Shown here piece after piece: positions 36,710 to 44,834 of a DNA stretch of 64,000 nt; the stretch's first letter is position 1; every line of letters begins with the position of its first letter. Origin of the DNA: Flavobacterium resistens (GTDB lineage: Bacteria; Bacteroidota; Bacteroidia; Flavobacteriales; Flavobacteriaceae); contig NZ_FXTA01000002.1 of the NCBI RefSeq assembly GCF_900182645.1, positions 1,116,001-1,180,000 on the forward strand. The letters are read 5' to 3'. A program made the translations under genes and the position numbers. The notes under the pieces were generated by a model. It was not told the DNA's origin, did no database searches, and saw nothing but the letters and a program-made list of their open reading frames with translations.

Positions 36710-38413
36710 TTATCCGACCAATTCCACAAATTTAAACTCGCCGTCAACGATAACTTTAGTCAAACCATGTTTTGATAGGTTTTTCATAGATGCATCCCAT
36801 TTTTTACCGCTTAAGTTAGCCGTAACTTTAAGTTGTCCTAATTCCATTTTATTTTCATTTCCTTTCAATAAAGTAATGATAATTTTTTCTTCGTCAGACA
36901 ATTCAATCTGAGCTAATTTTTTCTCCGGACGCATTTGCGGGAACAATAAAACTTCCTGAATAGAAGCGTTGTTTGTCAAATACATAATCAAACGATCCAT
37001 TCCAATTCCCATTCCAGAAGTTGGGGGCATACCGTATTCAAGCGCTCTTAAGAAATCTTCATCGATAATTCCGTTTGCTTCATCATCACCTTTTGCAGCC
37101 AAACGCATTTGATCTTCAAAACGTTCTCTTTGGTCAATTGGGTCATTTAATTCAGAATATGCATTTGCAATTTCTTTACCGCAAACCATTAATTCAAAAC
37201 GCTCAGTCAAATCTGGATTATCACGGTGCTCTTTACAAAGCGGCGACATTTCTTTTGGATAATCAGTAATAAAAGTTGGCTGAATATAATTTCCTTCGCA
37301 TTTTGCTCCAAAAATCTCATCAATTAATTTTCCTTTACCCATTGTTTCGTCAACCTCGATTCCCATTCCTCTTGCAGCTTCAAACAATTCCTGTTCAGTT
37401 TTTCCAGAAATATCAAAACCAGTAAAATGTTTGATAGAATCAGTCATCGTAACGCGTGCATAAGGCGCTTTAAAGTTGATTTTGTGCTCACCAAAAGTTA
37501 CTTCGCTTGTACCATTTACAGCAATTGCACAATGCTCTAATAAACCTTCGGCAAACTCCATCATCCAGTTGTAGTCTTTATACGCTACATATATTTCCAT
37601 TGCAGTAAACTCAGGATTATGCGTTCTGTCCATTCCTTCGTTACGGAAGTTTCTAGAGAACTCATAAACACCTTCAAATCCACCAACAATTAATCTTTTT
37701 AAGTATAACTCATTCGCAATACGCATGTAAAGCGGAATATCAAGCGAATTATGATGCGTAATAAATGGTCTCGCCGAAGCACCACCAGGAATTGACTGCA
37801 AAACCGGAGTGTCAACTTCAAGATATCCAGCATCATTAAAATAACCACGCATCGCGCTGAATAACTTTGTACGTTTGATGAAAGTTTCTTTAACCTGTGG
37901 ATTTACAGTTAAATCCACATAACGCATTCTGTAACGCAATTCAGCATCATTGAAAGCATCGTGAACGTTTCCTTCTTCATCAACTTTTGGTAAAGGAAGC
38001 GGACGTAACGTTTTACTCAAGAAAGTAAAACCGCTCACGCGAATACATTTTGCACCAACTTGTGTTGTAAACAATTCACCTTCAATACCAATAAAATCAC
38101 CTAAATCGGTTAATTTTTTGAATACCTGATTGTATAAAGTTTTATCATCACCTTCGCATAAAACATCACGATTCACGTACAATTGAATACGTCCTTCGCT
38201 GTCTTGTAATTCAGCAAAACAAGCCTTACCCTGATCACGAACACTCATCAAACGTCCCGCAACGATAACCTTCTTACCCTCCTCAAATGTGTCCTTTATC
38301 TGCTTCGAAGTATGATTTACAGGAAAAAGATTAGCCGGATAAGGATTGATTCCTAAGTTGCGTAAGTTCTGAAGTTTTTCTCTTCTAATGATTTCTTGTT
38401 CTGATAATGCCAT
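36710..38413 (-). CDS. lysS: Lysyl-tRNA synthetase (class II)
   Basis: Charges tRNA-Lys. The 567-residue protein has an N-terminal OB-fold anticodon-binding domain (about 45-150, including VIVAGRLMSVRDQGK). The class II core has motif 2 at FRNEGMDRTHNPEFT (about 260) and motif 3 at GMGIGMDRLIMYL (about 479-491). It is longer than the roughly 505-residue E. coli enzyme: after motif 3 and LFPQMRPEKK there are about 60 extra residues forming a small helix-turn-strand domain. The start is preceded by a consensus promoter. Confidence 0.96.
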   Translation of the reverse strand: MALSEQEIIRREKLQNLRNLGINPYPANLFPVNHTSKQIKDTFEEGKKVIVAGRLMSVRDQGKACFAELQDSEGRIQLYVNRDVLCEGDDKTLYNQVFKKLTDLGDFIGIEGELFTTQVGAKCIRVSGFTFLSKTLRPLPLPKVDEEGNVHDAFNDAELRYRMRYVDLTVNPQVKETFIKRTKLFSAMRGYFNDAGYLEVDTPVLQSIPGGASARPFITHHNSLDIPLYMRIANELYLKRLIVGGFEGVYEFSRNFRNEGMDRTHNPEFTAMEIYVAYKDYNWMMEFAEGLLEHCAIAVNGTSEVTFGEHKINFKAPYARVTMTDSIKHFTGFDISGKTEQELFEAARGMGIEVDETMGKGKLIDEIFGAKCEGNYIQPTFITDYPKEMSPLCKEHRDNPDLTERFELMVCGKEIANAYSELNDPIDQRERFEDQMRLAAKGDDEANGIIDEDFLRALEYGMPPTSGMGIGMDRLIMYLTNNASIQEVLLFPQMRPEKKLAQIELSDEEKIIITLLKGNENKMELGQLKVTANLSGKKWDASMKNLSKHGLTKVIVDGEFKFVELVG

Positions 38414-38437
38414 TTTGTGCTCTGTTTTTTAAGTGTG

Positions 38438-38468
38438 CAAAGATAGTTTTTAAGTCGCAAAGTTGCAA
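38438..38468 (-). promoter_or_regulatory. lysS promoter
   Basis: On the minus strand TTG (38468-38466), 20 bases, then TATCTTTG (38445-38438). The ATG is 25 bases further on. The -33 part lies inside the CAAAGT tandem repeat at 38452-38487. Confidence 0.7.
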
Positions 38469-38487
38469 AGTCATAAAGTCTAAAGTT
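38452..38487. repeat. CAAAGT tandem repeat upstream of lysS
   Basis: Units AAGTCGCAAAGTTGCAAAGT and AAAGTCTAAAGT recur at 8-9 base spacing. On the minus strand these are GACTTTGCAACTTTGC units, whose TTTGC ends resemble part of the -7 consensus. Confidence 0.65.
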
Positions 38488-38542
38488 TTAGAAAAGAGTA
38501 ATGTTTTTTATTAGAAGCAGAAAAAACAGTTTTTTATTGGCT

Positions 38543-38618
38543 CTTGTCCCGCTATTCGCTTGTATCTTTTCCTTCCGCCACGGCGGAAGAAAAAGGATAC
38601 CGCTGCTATCGGGGCTAG
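38543..38618. repeat. REP-like imperfect palindrome
   Basis: A perfect core hairpin TTCCGCC/GGCGGAA with a 2-base loop (38573-38588) is surrounded by imperfectly paired arms containing TGTCCCGCTAT on the left and ATCGGGGCTAG on the right. The GC content is high compared with the surrounding AT-rich DNA. I recall relatives of the TGTCCCGCTAT...ATCGGGGCTAG sequence as dispersed flavobacterial repeats. Confidence 0.6.
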
Positions 38619-38712
38619 ATGAGAAATTTTTGTTTTCAAAAGATGTTTTAGTTAGAATGTTTACTCTTAACGCAATTACAAATAAAAAATCTGTAAGAAA
38701 TAAACTAAAAGA

Positions 38713-38750
38713 AAACTTAGTATCTTAGTCACTCAGAATCTTAAAATCTT
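38713..38750. repeat. CTTAG tandem repeat before lipoprotein 38760
   Basis: CTTAG-type units (CTTAGTAT, CTTAGTCA, CTCAGAAT, CTTAAAAT) at 8-base spacing end about 10 bases before the start codon. Confidence 0.65.
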
Positions 38751-38759
38751 TTCAAAGAA

Positions 38760-39491
38760 ATGAAATACATATGCGTTTTTTTAATCTTAATTTCTTTTGC
38801 AAGTTGTCAAATTACAGAAACCATCAATCTCAATTCAGACGGAAGCGGAAATATAGATATTTACACTCTTCGCGATGAAAATAGTGTTAATCAATTAGGA
38901 AGACAAAATTTTGGTTCGGAAAAATTCAGAGACACAATTTTTACTTTTCAAGATTATATTACAAAGTATCAAGAAACTTTTGTGAGATTTACTAAGGCTG
39001 ATCAAGCTTTGTTTACGGAACATACGAATGTAAAAATGCATATCAAAGTAGATCCAATTCAAATGGAAAATTTCAATAGAGTATCGGTCAATTTTAAAAA
39101 AATAGATGAAGTACCAAATGTTTATGAAACTCTAGGATTAGCAAATTCGTTGAAGGAAAATTATCCGATATATAAAAAAAGTTATAAAATAAAATACAGT
39201 TTTGATGGCATTATTTTTAAGAGGAATTTAATGATAACAGATCAGGAAGGATTTGAGAAAGATAAAAAAGAATGGGAGGAGAGAAAAAAAATATATTCGA
39301 AATATAAATTAATGGAGTCGTATATTTTAAATTATCATTTTCCGAGAAAAATAAAATCGGTTTCAAATGAAAAAGCGATTCTCAGCTCAGATAAAAAATC
39401 ATTAACTGTAGAGTTTCAGCTTTCAGATTGTCTTCAAAATCCTCAAATAACAAATTTAGAAGTGGTTTTAGAACCAAAAGACTTTCAATAA
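38760..39491 (+). CDS. Lipoprotein, tandem paralog 1
   Basis: A 243-residue lipoprotein, lipobox FASC near residue 16. The mature N-terminus ITETINLNSDGSGNIDI and the C-terminal part YHFPRKIKSVSNEKAILSS match the next gene, so the two are tandem duplicates. The first block resembles a conserved beta-strand start found in several Bacteroidota lipoproteins; function is unknown. Followed by another CTTAG array before its paralog. Confidence 0.8.
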   Translation: MKYICVFLILISFASCQITETINLNSDGSGNIDIYTLRDENSVNQLGRQNFGSEKFRDTIFTFQDYITKYQETFVRFTKADQALFTEHTNVKMHIKVDPIQMENFNRVSVNFKKIDEVPNVYETLGLANSLKENYPIYKKSYKIKYSFDGIIFKRNLMITDQEGFEKDKKEWEERKKIYSKYKLMESYILNYHFPRKIKSVSNEKAILSSDKKSLTVEFQLSDCLQNPQITNLEVVLEPKDFQ

Positions 39492-39495
39492 GCTA

Positions 39496-39533
39496 GACTT
39501 AGCATCTTAGAAGCTTAGTTACTTAGAGTCTTA
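39496..39533. repeat. CTTAG tandem repeat between the two paralogous lipoprotein genes
   Basis: Four to five CTTAG units (CTTAGCAT, CTTAGAAG, CTTAGTTA, CTTAGAGT) at 8-base spacing. Confidence 0.7.
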
Positions 39534-39552
39534 AAAATAAAAATAGACTTCG

Positions 39553-39560
39553 TATCTTTG
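39553..39560 (+). promoter_or_regulatory. Candidate -7 element of lipoprotein 39578
   Basis: TATCTTTG matches TAnnTTTG and lies 17 bases before the ATG, implying a very short leader. No clear TTG is seen at -33, where the CTTAG array ends. Confidence 0.45.
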
Positions 39561-39577
39561 ATAAAAATAAAACCATT

Positions 39578-40330
39578 ATGAAATTATATAAACTTCTGTT
39601 TTTTTCTTTTTTACTAGCAACTCTAACAAGCTGTACTTTCACTGAAAATATTTATATCAACGATAACGGATCCGGGAAATTTTCTGTAGATATGGACGGT
39701 TCTTCTTTAATGCAAATGGCTGGCGATCAACTTGGAAGTCAAGTAGGAGCTGATGCCAAAAAAGACATTGATTCAACGTTTACTTTTAAACAATTGCTTG
39801 CTGAGAAAAAAGACAGCATCGCAAAATTATCTCCAGAAGTGCAAAAAGAACTGAAAAAACTGGAAAACTTTGTAGTTACTACAAAAATGAGCGCAGAAAA
39901 AAAACAGTTTTTAATGACTTTATCAACTGATTTTAAGAGCGTAAATGAACTTCAGGATATTTTACAGACAGCAAGTACACTACAAAAATTAGAAGGAGGA
40001 GCAACAGCAAATCCTCTTGGGAATGGTTTCGGAGACAATAAAAGTAAATTAAGTTATACGTATGACGGAAAGAAATTTACCAGAAAAGCTACAATTGATC
40101 AGCAAAAATTAACAGAAAAGCTTAATGATTCGTCGGCAGATATGTCTAAAATGATTTTTGCATCGTCAAATTATATTGTGAAATATCACTTTCCAAAAAA
40201 GATCAAAAAAGTTTCTAATCCGAGCGCTTTATTCAGCGACGACAGGAAATCAATTACAATTCAATACTCTTTCACGGATTATATGGAGAATCCGGACAAA
40301 CTTAACTTTGATGTTGAGTTTGAAAAATAA
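39578..40330 (+). CDS. Lipoprotein, tandem paralog 2
   Basis: A 250-residue lipoprotein, lipobox LTSC near residue 19. FTENIYINDNGSGKFSVDMDG and KYHFPKKIKKVSNPSALFSD align with the previous gene's corresponding segments; the central part is more diverged and holds an extra helical segment around QMAGDQLGSQVG. It ends six bases before lipB, so it may be cotranscribed with it. Function unknown. Confidence 0.8.
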   Translation: MKLYKLLFFSFLLATLTSCTFTENIYINDNGSGKFSVDMDGSSLMQMAGDQLGSQVGADAKKDIDSTFTFKQLLAEKKDSIAKLSPEVQKELKKLENFVVTTKMSAEKKQFLMTLSTDFKSVNELQDILQTASTLQKLEGGATANPLGNGFGDNKSKLSYTYDGKKFTRKATIDQQKLTEKLNDSSADMSKMIFASSNYIVKYHFPKKIKKVSNPSALFSDDRKSITIQYSFTDYMENPDKLNFDVEFEK

Positions 40331-40335
40331 TCAAA

Positions 40336-41037
40336 ATGAACAAAAATATTCAACTTCAGGATCTGGGAAACAGAGACTATAAATCGACTTGGGAATATCA
40401 GGAAGAACTTTTCAAAGATATAGTTGATTTAAAAATCAAAAACAGAAGAGAAGAACTCGATTTGCCAACACCAAATTATTTGCTATTTGTTGAGCATCCA
40501 CACGTTTATACATTGGGGAAAAGTGGTGATCTGGAAAATTTATTATTAAACGAAAAACAGCTCGAAGCCAAAGGGGCGACTTTTTATAAAATCAATCGTG
40601 GTGGCGATATAACGTATCATGGACCGGGACAAATCGTAGGTTATCCTATTTTGGATTTAGAAAATTTCTTTACGGACATTCATAAATATTTACGTTTCCT
40701 CGAAGAAGCAATGATTCTTACTTTAGCAGAATACGGTTTAGAATCGGGCAGGAGTGAAGGCGAAACGGGTGTTTGGCTCGGTGTTGGAACTCCGTTTGCA
40801 CGTAAAATTTGTGCAATGGGCGTTCGTGCTTCACGTTGGGTAACCATGCACGGATTTGCTTTAAACGTAAATGTTGATTTGGGATATTTTGATAATATCA
40901 TTCCGTGTGGAATTCGCGGAAAAGGCGTAACTTCTTTACACGTAGAGCTTGGTGTTGAAAAAGTCGATGAAGAAGAAGTAAAAGCCAAAATTCTAAAACA
41001 TTTGACTCAATTGTTTGAAGCAGAATTTATTAAATAA
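40336..41037 (+). CDS. lipB: Lipoyl(octanoyl) transferase
   Basis: Transfers octanoate from acyl carrier protein to lipoyl domains in the cytoplasm. The 233-residue protein has the RGGDITYHGPGQIVGYPI block (88-105), catalytic Lys157 in ARKICAMGVR and catalytic Cys191 in PCGIRGKGVTSL. It directly follows the lipoprotein pair. No lipA is in the window. Confidence 0.95.
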   Translation: MNKNIQLQDLGNRDYKSTWEYQEELFKDIVDLKIKNRREELDLPTPNYLLFVEHPHVYTLGKSGDLENLLLNEKQLEAKGATFYKINRGGDITYHGPGQIVGYPILDLENFFTDIHKYLRFLEEAMILTLAEYGLESGRSEGETGVWLGVGTPFARKICAMGVRASRWVTMHGFALNVNVDLGYFDNIIPCGIRGKGVTSLHVELGVEKVDEEEVKAKILKHLTQLFEAEFIK

Positions 41038-41058
41038 GCTTCTAAGAATATATATAGT

Positions 41059-41877
41059 ATGAAAAATGCTGAAGAAAATAACAATTACAGAATTGCCGTT
41101 CCTTCAGCATTTGAAACTGTTTTTTCGCATTTCTACTTTGCCGAAAACAAAACGGAATTTCCCATAACCAAAACCTTATTGCCAAGTTTTCAAAGTATTC
41201 TGGCTTTTAACTTTGGAACAAAATCATCTTTAAAATCGCAGCAGAATACTTTTCTGGAAATTGAAAAATGCATTGTTTTGGGACCAATTAAACAAGCTTT
41301 TGATTATACTTTAGAACCAGGTTCACAGATTTTAGTTGCCAATTTTAAAGAAGATGCTTTTTACAGATTCTTTGGCAATGCGCTTTTTGATTCTATGCCT
41401 ATTCATCCCGATGATTTAATTAATGAAAACTGTTTTACTATTTTATGGGAAGAACTTCAAAATATTCCTGATCCAAAAGAACGTGTCGCTTATATTTTAG
41501 ATTTCTGCAAACCTTATTTGCGCGAACAAACAGCAATTACGAATCTTTTAAGCGATTTTCATGATCAGAATTTAAATCCAATAAAAGCGATTGCTTCACA
41601 GATCAATCAAACCGAAAGAAATATTCAGTTGAATCAAAAAAAGGTTTTTGGTTATTCTGTTAAAGAAGCCAATCGTTATGAAAGGTTTTTAAAGGCTATT
41701 GATCAGATTCAGAAAAATATTCTAAACGAGCTAAAAATAGATTGGTTAACGATTGTTAATGAATGCGGATATTACGATCAAAGCCAGCTTATTCACGACT
41801 TTAAATATTATATGAATATTTCGCCAACAAAGTTCCTTAAATTTCAAAGCGATATCTGCAGTTCAAAACGGCAATAA
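41059..41877 (+). CDS. AraC-family transcriptional regulator
   Basis: A 272-residue regulator. The N-terminal ligand-binding-like domain (about 1-150) is of the DUF6597 type often found in Bacteroidota AraC proteins. The C-terminal AraC HTH (about 165-265) includes IASQINQTERNIQLNQKKVFG and a second helix pair ending YYMNISPTKFLKFQ. It lies 80 bases upstream of a flavodoxin-fold oxidoreductase gene on the same strand, which is its likely target. Confidence 0.85.
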   Translation: MKNAEENNNYRIAVPSAFETVFSHFYFAENKTEFPITKTLLPSFQSILAFNFGTKSSLKSQQNTFLEIEKCIVLGPIKQAFDYTLEPGSQILVANFKEDAFYRFFGNALFDSMPIHPDDLINENCFTILWEELQNIPDPKERVAYILDFCKPYLREQTAITNLLSDFHDQNLNPIKAIASQINQTERNIQLNQKKVFGYSVKEANRYERFLKAIDQIQKNILNELKIDWLTIVNECGYYDQSQLIHDFKYYMNISPTKFLKFQSDICSSKRQ

Positions 41878-41956
41878 GACTGATTTCGTTTTCTTACAAT
41901 TACTCCTCAAATCTGCGTTATACATTTGTCATGTTCAATCTTTAAAACTAGAAAAC

Positions 41957-42556
41957 ATGAAAAATTTAATTATTTACGCACATCCAAACGAAGCAAGTTT
42001 AAATCATTTCTTTAAAAACACAATTGTAGAATCTTTAGAAAAATCAGGGCAAGAAATTGTGGTTCGCGATTTAAATGAAATCAATTTTAATCCGGTTCTT
42101 TCTTTGCAGGATATGCAGGGACAAAGAATGGGACAAGTTGCAGATGATGTAAAAACAGAACAAGATTTTATTTCGTGGGCAGACCAAATTATTTTTGTTT
42201 ACCCGATTTGGTGGACGGGAATGCCGGCAATTATGAAAGGTTATATTGACCGCGTTTTTAGTTACGGATTTGCGTATCGATACGATCAAGGCGTTCAAAT
42301 GGGGATGCTCAAAGGAAAACAAGTCATTATTGTAAATTCTCACGGAAAATCAAATGCTGAATATGAAGCAATAGGAATGGACAAAGCTTTGGAATTAACT
42401 TCGGATACCGGAATTTTTAAATATTGTGGATTAGAAATCAAACAGCACTTCTATTTTGATAAAGCTGACAGAGCTTCGGCAGACAGTGTTTTAGAATGGA
42501 AAAAGGAACTTAAAAATGCTTTTAAACTGATAAATGAAGTTTCTGTTTTTCAATAG
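41957..42556 (+). CDS. NAD(P)H-quinone oxidoreductase-like flavoprotein
   Basis: A 199-residue protein of the flavodoxin-like NAD(P)H dehydrogenase (quinone)/MdaB-Kef ancillary family. YAHPNEASLNHFF forms the N-terminal flavin phosphate loop. FVYPIWWTGMPAIMKGYIDRVFSYGFAY (about 79-106) is the family's most conserved block. Probably FMN or FAD dependent and cytoplasmic, with a detoxification or redox role. It lies next to an AraC regulator. Confidence 0.87.
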   Translation: MKNLIIYAHPNEASLNHFFKNTIVESLEKSGQEIVVRDLNEINFNPVLSLQDMQGQRMGQVADDVKTEQDFISWADQIIFVYPIWWTGMPAIMKGYIDRVFSYGFAYRYDQGVQMGMLKGKQVIIVNSHGKSNAEYEAIGMDKALELTSDTGIFKYCGLEIKQHFYFDKADRASADSVLEWKKELKNAFKLINEVSVFQ

Positions 42557-42726
42557 AAATTTATTTTTCAAAAGAATAATTGAAAAAAATCTAAAAATGT
42601 CCGACTAATAGCCAGGATTTTAAATTGATAGCAAATTACAGCAATATGGTGATTTTCTAATGTTTTTATGGTAAATTTGGTTTTATACTTAAAATTAAGC
42701 GTTAACTAAATATAATCTAATAACTT

Positions 42727-43578
42727 ATGAGAAAAATCTACTTTGTATGTTTCCTATTTATGCTTAATGGCCTTTTTGCTCAAAAGAAAGATAAATTATA
42801 CCCAATTGCAGCATATGAAAAGGTATGGCAAGAGAAAAATAGTGACGTCAGATTAAAAATGATTAAATCGATTTGGCTAGAAGACAGTACTTTTGAAGAT
42901 CCTTCCGCTTCAATAAAAGGAACTACGGCGTTTAATAATGTCATCAATGAATTTTATAAAAAATTCCCAGATGCTGTATTGACATCTGGAGTAAAAATAG
43001 TGAAAGATAATTATGTAACCTGGGAATGGAAAATTCTGGATTCTAAAAATAATCTTATAATGGCAGGCAGAGATTTTGCCCGCTTGAATGGAAAAGGGCA
43101 AATAAGTAAAATAATCGGCTTTTGGGACAATTCAGCAACTTTGTCTGAAACGGATATTTTAAAAAATCTTGAAGCAGATAATCTTAAAGTTGTTGCAAAA
43201 TACTATGAATGTCTTTTTAAAACAAGAGATTTTGATGCCATGGCAACTTTAATTGAGGATGGAGCAATTTACACTCAGGCGACGGGACTTCCTTACGGCG
43301 GTACTTTTGTAGGTTTTGCTGAATGGACAAAAATGTTTGCAAAATCTGCAGAGTTTTTTGATTTGCAAATAGAGAAAGAACCAACATATTTTAGCGATGC
43401 TTCAAAAAATGAAGTAATCATTTATTTCACTATAAATTGCAAATCCAAAAAATCGGGTAAAAACCTTTCGATGCCGATTTCGGAACATTTTGATTTGAAA
43501 AACGGAAAAATTACGGCGATCAGACCATTTTACTATGATACCAAACAATTTGCGGAATTCCTGAAAAGCAAGAAATAA
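42727..43578 (+). CDS. Secreted protein with two NTF2/SnoaL-like domains
   Basis: A 283-residue protein with a signal peptide (cleavage near residue 19, LFAQ). Two NTF2-like domains follow: about 28-140, with WLEDSTFEDPSASIKG, and about 150-280, with YYECLFKTRDFDAMATLIEDGAIYTQ. The second is preceded by a SKIIGFWDNSATLSE linker. A pocket for small hydrophobic ligands is typical; the role is unknown. TAAATTTG at 42672-42679 may be its -7 element. Confidence 0.8.
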   Translation: MRKIYFVCFLFMLNGLFAQKKDKLYPIAAYEKVWQEKNSDVRLKMIKSIWLEDSTFEDPSASIKGTTAFNNVINEFYKKFPDAVLTSGVKIVKDNYVTWEWKILDSKNNLIMAGRDFARLNGKGQISKIIGFWDNSATLSETDILKNLEADNLKVVAKYYECLFKTRDFDAMATLIEDGAIYTQATGLPYGGTFVGFAEWTKMFAKSAEFFDLQIEKEPTYFSDASKNEVIIYFTINCKSKKSGKNLSMPISEHFDLKNGKITAIRPFYYDTKQFAEFLKSKK

Positions 43579-43613
43579 AAAAAAGCGACCTTAATATATA
43601 GGTCGCTTTTTTT
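43578..43613. terminator. Bidirectional terminator before rnhB
   Basis: Arms AAAAGCGACC and GGTCGCTTTT around a 10-base loop, with A and T runs either side. Confidence 0.9.
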
Positions 43614-44277
43614 ATTCAAAAAAATCCAGAGACAGTTGATCAGGCAAAAGTCTGAAACTCATTCGATGATATTTTGTGGTTCCATATTTTTTAATAGCTT
43701 CTCTATGTTCTTTGGTTGGATAACCTTTATTTTTTTTCCAATTGTACATTGGGAATTCTTCATGAATTTGATCCATGTATTCGTCGCGATACGTTTTTGC
43801 CAAAACGGACGCTGCTGCAATGCTTAAATATTTAGCATCACCTTTAATAATACTTTTATTTGGAATTGATTTCAGAAGTTCAATTTCGGTTGAAGAAAAT
43901 TGTTTGCCAAAAGTGTTTTTAAGTCCAAGTTTTGCATTTAAGGCTCGGTTTCCATCAACAATAATATATTCGGGAACATGTTTTAATTTTAAAATGCATT
44001 CCTGCATTCCTTTCATAGAGGCGTTCAAGATATTTATTTCATCAATCTCTTCCGGAAATAAATGTGTGACCGCAAAACAGAGTGCTTGCTGTTCAATAAT
44101 AGGTTTTAAAAGGGCTCTTGTTTTTTCAGACAGTTGTTTACTGTCATTTAAAATTTGATTTTCAAAAGTTTCAGGCAAAATTATAGCTGCTGCTGTGACG
44201 GGTCCGGCTAGACATCCGCGTCCGGCTTCATCGGTTCCCGATTCTAAAATAAATCCTGAGAAATTCTTTTCGAGCAT
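43612..44277 (-). CDS. rnhB: Ribonuclease HII
   Basis: Cleaves RNA in RNA-DNA hybrids, including single ribonucleotides. The 221-residue protein has the [20 protein letters not shown] motif (13-32) with the catalytic Asp-Glu pair, and the IIVDGNRAL segment (about 105) with the third aspartate. Near the C-terminus are [12 protein letters not shown] and [11 protein letters not shown], both diagnostic of RNase HII. Confidence 0.96.
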   Translation of the reverse strand: MLEKNFSGFILESGTDEAGRGCLAGPVTAAAIILPETFENQILNDSKQLSEKTRALLKPIIEQQALCFAVTHLFPEEIDEINILNASMKGMQECILKLKHVPEYIIVDGNRALNAKLGLKNTFGKQFSSTEIELLKSIPNKSIIKGDAKYLSIAAASVLAKTYRDEYMDQIHEEFPMYNWKKNKGYPTKEHREAIKKYGTTKYHRMSFRLLPDQLSLDFFE

Positions 44278-44834
44278 TTTTAACCTTTTTGGATGGCAAA
44301 GATTATAAAAAATTAACTAAAAAGGCTTAGCGACGATTAAAAATTGAAGAAGAGATATAAAAAATCGAATAAATTATGTCATTTTTTGGGTTCTTTTTAG
44401 AGATAATATTTCATGTTTTTTACACTTTCTCCTAATAATTTTGTTGATAAGCACTTTTTTTTTGAATTTTTTTAAGGCAATTATTAAAAAAACTTATAAA
44501 AAATGGATGTTTTGCCTTGTTTTGCTCTTGTTTTTATCAAAAGTTTAAAAAAGTCTACCGATTTAGAGAACTTAATAAAAGATATTGCTCTTTTTTATGA
44601 GTTTAACTATTTGATTTTCTTAAATGTTAAAATCTGTTAACGTTTTTAACTCAAAATAATTATGTTTTCCGATATTTTTGAAGGAAAAATAGTATTTAAA
44701 GTTTGGAATAGTTATATTTTCTGGGATTGGATTAAGCTTTTGTTAATAATCTTAAGGAAATTTAAGTACAAATAGTTTGTTATTTTAAGAAATAATTAAG
44801 ATGTTTGTCGCATACTAATTCAAAATAAATTAAA
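44278..44834. other. Long AT-rich region upstream of susC
   Basis: About 560 bases with no gene. A TATTTTTG at 44673-44680 could be a -7 element, but no TTG is found at -33. A palindrome-like CTTAAGGAAATTTAAG lies near 44751-44766. Multiple runs of T and A are seen. There is no sigma/anti-sigma pair or hybrid two-component gene adjacent, so regulation of susC from this leader is unknown. Confidence 0.55.

Larger units (their letters stand above)
38414..38759. other. Intergenic region between lysS and the first tandem lipoprotein
   Basis: About 345 bases. From left to right it has the lysS promoter, a CAAAGT tandem array, an imperfect palindromic element (38543-38618) and a CTTAG array (38713-38750) that reaches the next start codon. 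A 75-codon frame at 38501-38728 is generated by the palindromic element and is rejected. Confidence 0.65.

Noticed and set aside
38501..38728. 75-codon plus-strand frame between lysS and the lipoprotein
   Set aside because: It runs across a palindromic repeat and a CTTAG array, and the encoded composition is not protein-like.
43775..44158. 127-codon plus-strand frame inside rnhB
   Set aside because: It is antisense to RNase HII, whose motifs are complete.
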